Positions 15,498 through 18,282 of a DNA stretch of 18,282 nt are shown one piece after another. The position numbers were made by a program, and so were the translations under genes. Within the stretch, counting starts at the first letter, position 1. Each line of letters begins with the position of its first letter. The notes beneath the pieces are model-generated. The model made no database searches, had not been told where the DNA came from, and saw nothing but the letters and a program-made list of their open reading frames with translations. The DNA comes from Candidatus Aerophobota bacterium. GTDB taxonomy: Bacteria; Aerophobota; Aerophobia; Aerophobales; B3-G15. The stretch is taken from positions 1-18,282 of the forward strand of contig JACUUP010000019.1 of the NCBI GenBank assembly GCA_014859225.1. The letters are read 5' to 3'.

Positions 15498-16664
15498 ATG
15501 GCAATAGAGGAAAAAGATAATCTTGTCTTTCTTGAAGATGAGATGAAAAAATCCTACTTAAGCTACGCCATGAGCGTAATTGTAAGTAGGGCCCTTCCTG
15601 ATGCAAGAGACGGACTAAAACCAGTTCAAAGAAGAATACTGTATGCTATGACTGAGCTTGGCCTTTTGCCAAACAGGCCCTACCGTAAATCAGCCCGTGT
15701 AACCGGGGAGGTTTTGGGGAAACTACACCCACACGGGGATATGGCAGTTTACGATGCTCTTGTCAGAATGGCACAGGATTTTTCCCTCCGACACCCCCTC
15801 ATAGACGGTCAAGGCAATTTTGGCTCGGTCGATGGGGACCCACCTGCAGCCATGAGATACACAGAGGTAAGACTTGCACCTTTAAGCAATGAGCTTTTAA
15901 ATGACCTTGACAAGGATACTGTTGATTTTATCCCTAACTTTGACAACTCTTTAAAAGAGCCTGTAGTGTTACCTGCTCGCTTTCCCAATCTACTAATAAA
16001 TGGAGCATCAGGAATAGCAGTGGGAATGACGACTAACATACCCCCTCACAACCTTGCTGAGGTAACAGATGCCTGCATAGCCATGATAAATAATCCCGGC
16101 ATAACCTGCGACGAAATTCTTCAGTTTGTAAAAGGTCCGGATTTTCCCACCGGGGGTATTATTCTTGAGAGCGAAAATTTAAAAAAGGCTTACGAGGAAG
16201 GGAGAGGCAAAATAACTCTTAGAGGAAAAAGTTCCATAGAAAGAGAGGATGGAAGGGAAAGAATTATCATAGAAGAGATTCCCTATCAGGTAAATAAAAC
16301 TACCTTAATTGAAAAAATTGCCGATCTTGCTCATGAAGAAAAGATAAAAGGGATAAAAACTATAAGAGATGAATCAGATAGAACAGGAATAAGGATTGTT
16401 ATAGAGGTATCCCGTGTATTTACCTCGGAGATTATACTTAACCAACTTTATAAACATACCCCCCTGCAAACAACCTTTGGAATCATTCTTCTTGCTATTG
16501 TTAATGGCAAACCCGAGCAGCTCAGCCTGGCCAAAGCTATCAAATATTACCTTGAGCATCGCCGGGAGGTACTTATTCGCCGTACCCGATACCTTCTGGA
16601 TAAAGAAGAGAAAAAAGCACACATACTGGAGGGACTAAAGAAAGCTCTATCAAGAATTGATTAA
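15498..16664 (+). CDS. gyrA: DNA gyrase subunit A, N-terminal part, ending at a premature in-frame TAA
   Basis: This is the breakage-reunion part of GyrA, 388 residues before TAA 16662. It has [21 protein letters not shown] in the winged-helix region, the quinolone-determining region [13 protein letters not shown], and catalytic Tyr121 in [28 protein letters not shown] belongs to the tower region. It ends at KKALSRID, where family members continue with Glu-Val-Ile. The natural length is about 800 residues, so this piece lacks the rest of the coiled coil, the C-gate and the DNA-wrapping domain. The ATG follows GGGGAG (15485-15490) at 7 bases, directly behind gyrB. Met82 stands where E. coli has Ser83. 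The frame is otherwise intact, so a point nonsense change, sequencing error or readthrough are the options. Confidence 0.93.
   Translation: MAIEEKDNLVFLEDEMKKSYLSYAMSVIVSRALPDARDGLKPVQRRILYAMTELGLLPNRPYRKSARVTGEVLGKLHPHGDMAVYDALVRMAQDFSLRHPLIDGQGNFGSVDGDPPAAMRYTEVRLAPLSNELLNDLDKDTVDFIPNFDNSLKEPVVLPARFPNLLINGASGIAVGMTTNIPPHNLAEVTDACIAMINNPGITCDEILQFVKGPDFPTGGIILESENLKKAYEEGRGKITLRGKSSIEREDGRERIIIEEIPYQVNKTTLIEKIADLAHEEKIKGIKTIRDESDRTGIRIVIEVSRVFTSEIILNQLYKHTPLQTTFGIILLAIVNGKPEQLSLAKAIKYYLEHRREVLIRRTRYLLDKEEKKAHILEGLKKALSRID
16662..16664 (+). other. In-frame TAA interrupting gyrA at codon 389
   Basis: The codons around it read GAT TAA GTA, where GyrA proteins usually have Asp-Glu-Val. One G-to-T change (GAA to TAA) would explain it. 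Both sides are in the same frame and together give a complete 803-codon GyrA, so no indel is involved. Confidence 0.9.
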
Positions 16665-16766
16665 GTAATTGAGATTATAAAGACCTCTTCTCACCCTCAG
16701 GAGGCAGAAAAAAGCCTGATTGCAAGACTGAATTTATCCGAAACCCAGGCAAACTCTATCCTCAAT

Positions 16767-17909
16767 ATGAGACTGCAAAGGCTCACCAGCATAGAAAGAG
16801 AAAAGGTGGACAAAGACCACAAGGACTCTGTTAAAAATATAGAAGAATTTAAGGCTATCCTGGCAAGTGATACTAAAATATGGGGGATAATTAAAGATGA
16901 ATTAAAGGAAGTTAAGGAAAAATATGCCAATCCTCGCAGAACTAAAATTGAAGAAGGAGAATTAGAAGGACTGGAATTTAAACCAGAAGACCTTATTGAA
17001 AAAGAAGATGTTGTGATAACTATTACCTATAATGGATACATAAAATATACCCCTCTTAGAGCCTACACAAGACAACAAAGAGGCGGAAAGGGAATGAGTG
17101 GAATTTCTCTCGGGAAAGGGGATGTGGCAAAAAACCTCATCCTCTGTAATACCCATTCTACCCTTCTTTTCTTCACAAACTCTGGAAAAGTTCATGCTAT
17201 TAAAGTCTATGAGATTCCTCAAAAAGGAAGAGGTGAAAGGGGAAGAGCTATCGTTAACTTTGTGCAGCTGGGTGAGGATAAAACTGCTGCCACCATAACC
17301 ATAGATGATATTTTTGATTCTAACAAGTTCCTTCTCATGGTAACTAAAAAAGGGATGGTCAAAAAAACCTCCCTGAAGCAATTCTCAAATCTCAAGCGGA
17401 CAGGCATAATAGCCATAAAGCTAAAGGAAAAAGATGAGCTTGTCAAGGTGCTTCTTAGTTCAGGCGAGGATGATTTAATCCTGTCCACCAAAAAAGGAAT
17501 GAGTATCAAATTCTCAGAAAAAGATGTCCGTCCTATGGGAAGAGCATCAACAGGAGTAAAAGGAATGCGTTTATCTACAGATGATGAAGTTGTAGATGCG
17601 GTTCTGGTTGAGGACGAGGCAGACCTTTTCACCATAACTACGAAAGGCTACGGCAAACGCACTCCCTTATCTAGTTATCGTAAAATAAGACGAGGAGGAA
17701 GGGGAGTTAAAAATATTAAGCTTCATCCTGAAAGAGGTGAAGTTGTAGCTACTAAAAAAGTGAAAAAAGATGATGAAATCATAATAATAACCCAAAAGGG
17801 GAAAAGCATAAGACTCTGGGCAAAAAATATACGCCAGACAAGAAGAATTACTGCAGGATGCAGGATTATAAAATCGGATAAGAATGATAAGGTTATTGCG
17901 TTAGCATAA
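16767..17909 (+). CDS. gyrA: DNA gyrase subunit A, C-terminal part (same frame as the N-terminal part)
   Basis: GyrA homology resumes immediately after the premature stop (from 16665, VIEIIKTS...), but the first possible start codon in frame is ATG 16767. As a separate gene it would lose 34 conserved residues, including the NLSETQANSIL helix, and start inside NMRLQRLTS without a ribosome binding site. That argues against a truly split gyrA. The part contains the C-gate end, EDVVITITYNGYIKYTPL at the start of the wrapping domain, the GyrA box at 17073-17093 (QQRGGKG; the second position is Gln where Arg or Lys is usual) and the six-bladed pinwheel repeats, ending DKVIALA. It stops at TAA 17907-17909. 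The wrapping domain looks undamaged, consistent with selection on the full-length protein until recently or now. Confidence 0.85.
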   Translation: MRLQRLTSIEREKVDKDHKDSVKNIEEFKAILASDTKIWGIIKDELKEVKEKYANPRRTKIEEGELEGLEFKPEDLIEKEDVVITITYNGYIKYTPLRAYTRQQRGGKGMSGISLGKGDVAKNLILCNTHSTLLFFTNSGKVHAIKVYEIPQKGRGERGRAIVNFVQLGEDKTAATITIDDIFDSNKFLLMVTKKGMVKKTSLKQFSNLKRTGIIAIKLKEKDELVKVLLSSGEDDLILSTKKGMSIKFSEKDVRPMGRASTGVKGMRLSTDDEVVDAVLVEDEADLFTITTKGYGKRTPLSSYRKIRRGGRGVKNIKLHPERGEVVATKKVKKDDEIIIITQKGKSIRLWAKNIRQTRRITAGCRIIKSDKNDKVIALA

Positions 17910-17964
17910 AAAAATAGGGACAGATACCATTTATTTCAAGATGACAGGGTTATTGCGCTAACAT
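17884..17964 (+). repeat. 57-bp-offset imperfect direct duplication flanking a short GGGACAGA-type element
   Basis: Bases 17884-17907 (end of gyrA) and 17941-17964 (just before fabD) match at 20 of 24 positions by hand alignment. The offset is 57 bases, exactly 19 codons. The upstream copy encodes NDKVIALA-stop and the downstream copy DDRVIALT-stop in the same frame. Between them sits GGGACAGATACCATTTATTT (17917-17936). From memory this resembles short dispersed intergenic motifs found near REP-associated tyrosine transposases; that link is unverified. No transposase is in the window. Confidence 0.7.
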
Positions 17965-18282
17965 GAGAAAAATCGCCTTTTTATACCCGGGGCAAGGTTC
18001 TCAGAAATTGGGTATGGGTAAAGACTTACTTGAGCTTCATCCACCTGCAAAAGATGTATTTAACGAGGCAAATCAAATTCTTGGTTTTGACTTGAGGAAA
18101 CTTTGCATAGAAGGAGAGGAAAAAGAGCTTAACAGGACTTCTCATTTGCAACCGGCGCTTCTTACCATAAACTGGATTTTAACCAGATTGATAAAAGAAA
18201 GAGGAATTACTCCTCAAGCAGTTGCTGGACATAGCCTGGGTGAATACAGCGCTATTTTAGCCGCGAAGGTAATTGATTTTCC
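17963..18282 (+). CDS. fabD: Malonyl CoA-acyl carrier protein transacylase, N-terminal part (cut by window end)
   Basis: The first 106 residues are present. The N-terminus reads MRKIAFLYPGQGSQKLGMGK, the standard FabD opening, and the nucleophile is Ser91 in GHSLGEYSA (E. coli Ser92). The enzyme moves malonyl from CoA to ACP to supply fatty acid elongation. ATG 17963 lies inside the downstream copy of the gyrA-end duplication. No strong ribosome binding site precedes it (only CAGGG at 17945-17949). The TGA of the duplicated gyrA tail (17964-17966) overlaps this ATG as ATGA, which suggests the gene was formerly translated by coupling to gyrA. With accA upstream of gyrB, two fatty acid synthesis genes bracket the gyrase genes. 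Confidence 0.95.
   Translation, partial: MRKIAFLYPGQGSQKLGMGKDLLELHPPAKDVFNEANQILGFDLRKLCIEGEEKELNRTSHLQPALLTINWILTRLIKERGITPQAVAGHSLGEYSAILAAKVIDF

Noticed and set aside
16662-16766. A deliberately split gyrA with two independently translated halves
   Set aside because: No ATG, GTG or TTG is in frame before 16767, no ribosome binding site is placed for it, and 34 conserved residues would be lost; a nonsense change or error fits better, though ATT or another rare start is not excluded.
15498-17909. General reassignment of TAA as a sense codon
   Set aside because: TAA ends several other genes at the expected family lengths (accA, the YjbH-like gene, the SAF-type oxidoreductase), so recoding of all TAA codons is not supported.
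17910-17962. Intrinsic terminator between gyrA and fabD
   Set aside because: No GC-rich inverted repeat with a T-tract is present; the segment is explained better by the duplication and short element.
1-18282. CRISPR arrays, tRNA or rRNA genes, insertion sequences, toxin-antitoxin or phage modules
   Set aside because: I saw no regularly spaced repeats, cloverleaf or rRNA sequence, transposase, or defence genes on either strand.

Overview
The window comes from a low-GC bacterium (gene regions look roughly 35-42% G+C by eye). It is very probably diderm: it encodes a signal-peptide-bearing, beta-rich protein of the YjbH outer-membrane type and a YibQ/DUF610 envelope protein. The dense + strand housekeeping run and the mix of families suggest an uncultivated anaerobic lineage (for example Atribacterota- or Aerophobota-like). 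I cannot place it from sequence alone.

Region 1 (1-309) holds two gene tails in different frames: the 3' end of an Opp/Dpp-type ABC transporter ATPase (2-139), then a headless C-terminus of an L-fucose-isomerase-like protein (about 140-309). The first 180 bases are about 52% G+C by hand count, falling to 30-40% beyond, so this looks like a recombination or assembly junction.

Region 2 (366-8541) is a carbohydrate-catabolism cluster. On the + strand it carries a TIM-barrel sugar (phosphate) isomerase/epimerase, two consecutive FGGY sugar kinases, a D-2-hydroxyacid dehydrogenase, a zinc-dependent polyol/alcohol dehydrogenase, and an unusual NAD(P)-Rossmann/SAF-type oxidoreductase related to homoserine dehydrogenase-like and DXR-like (DRL) proteins. 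A pentulose/hexulose-phosphate 3-epimerase converges on them from the - strand. The set suggests that a polyol or rare sugar is oxidised, isomerised, phosphorylated and epimerised into central metabolism. The substrate is unknown and the combination matches no pathway I can name.

Region 3 (8676-18282) is a tightly packed + strand housekeeping operon: PHP phosphoesterase, S41 C-terminal processing protease, YibQ-like divergent polysaccharide deacetylase, YjbH-like outer-membrane protein, accA, gyrB, gyrA and fabD (cut by the window end). Many junctions overlap or are separated by about 3-12 bases. A candidate sigma70 promoter (TTTACA-16-TAAAAT) precedes it.

Two things stand out. First, gyrA is interrupted by a single in-frame TAA at codon 389, with the same frame continuing through the rest of a normal GyrA. 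Second, the gyrA-fabD junction carries a 57-bp-offset imperfect duplication of the gyrA 3' end around a short GGGACAGATACCATTTATTT element. The downstream copy still preserves what looks like an ancestral ATGA stop/start overlap with fabD.
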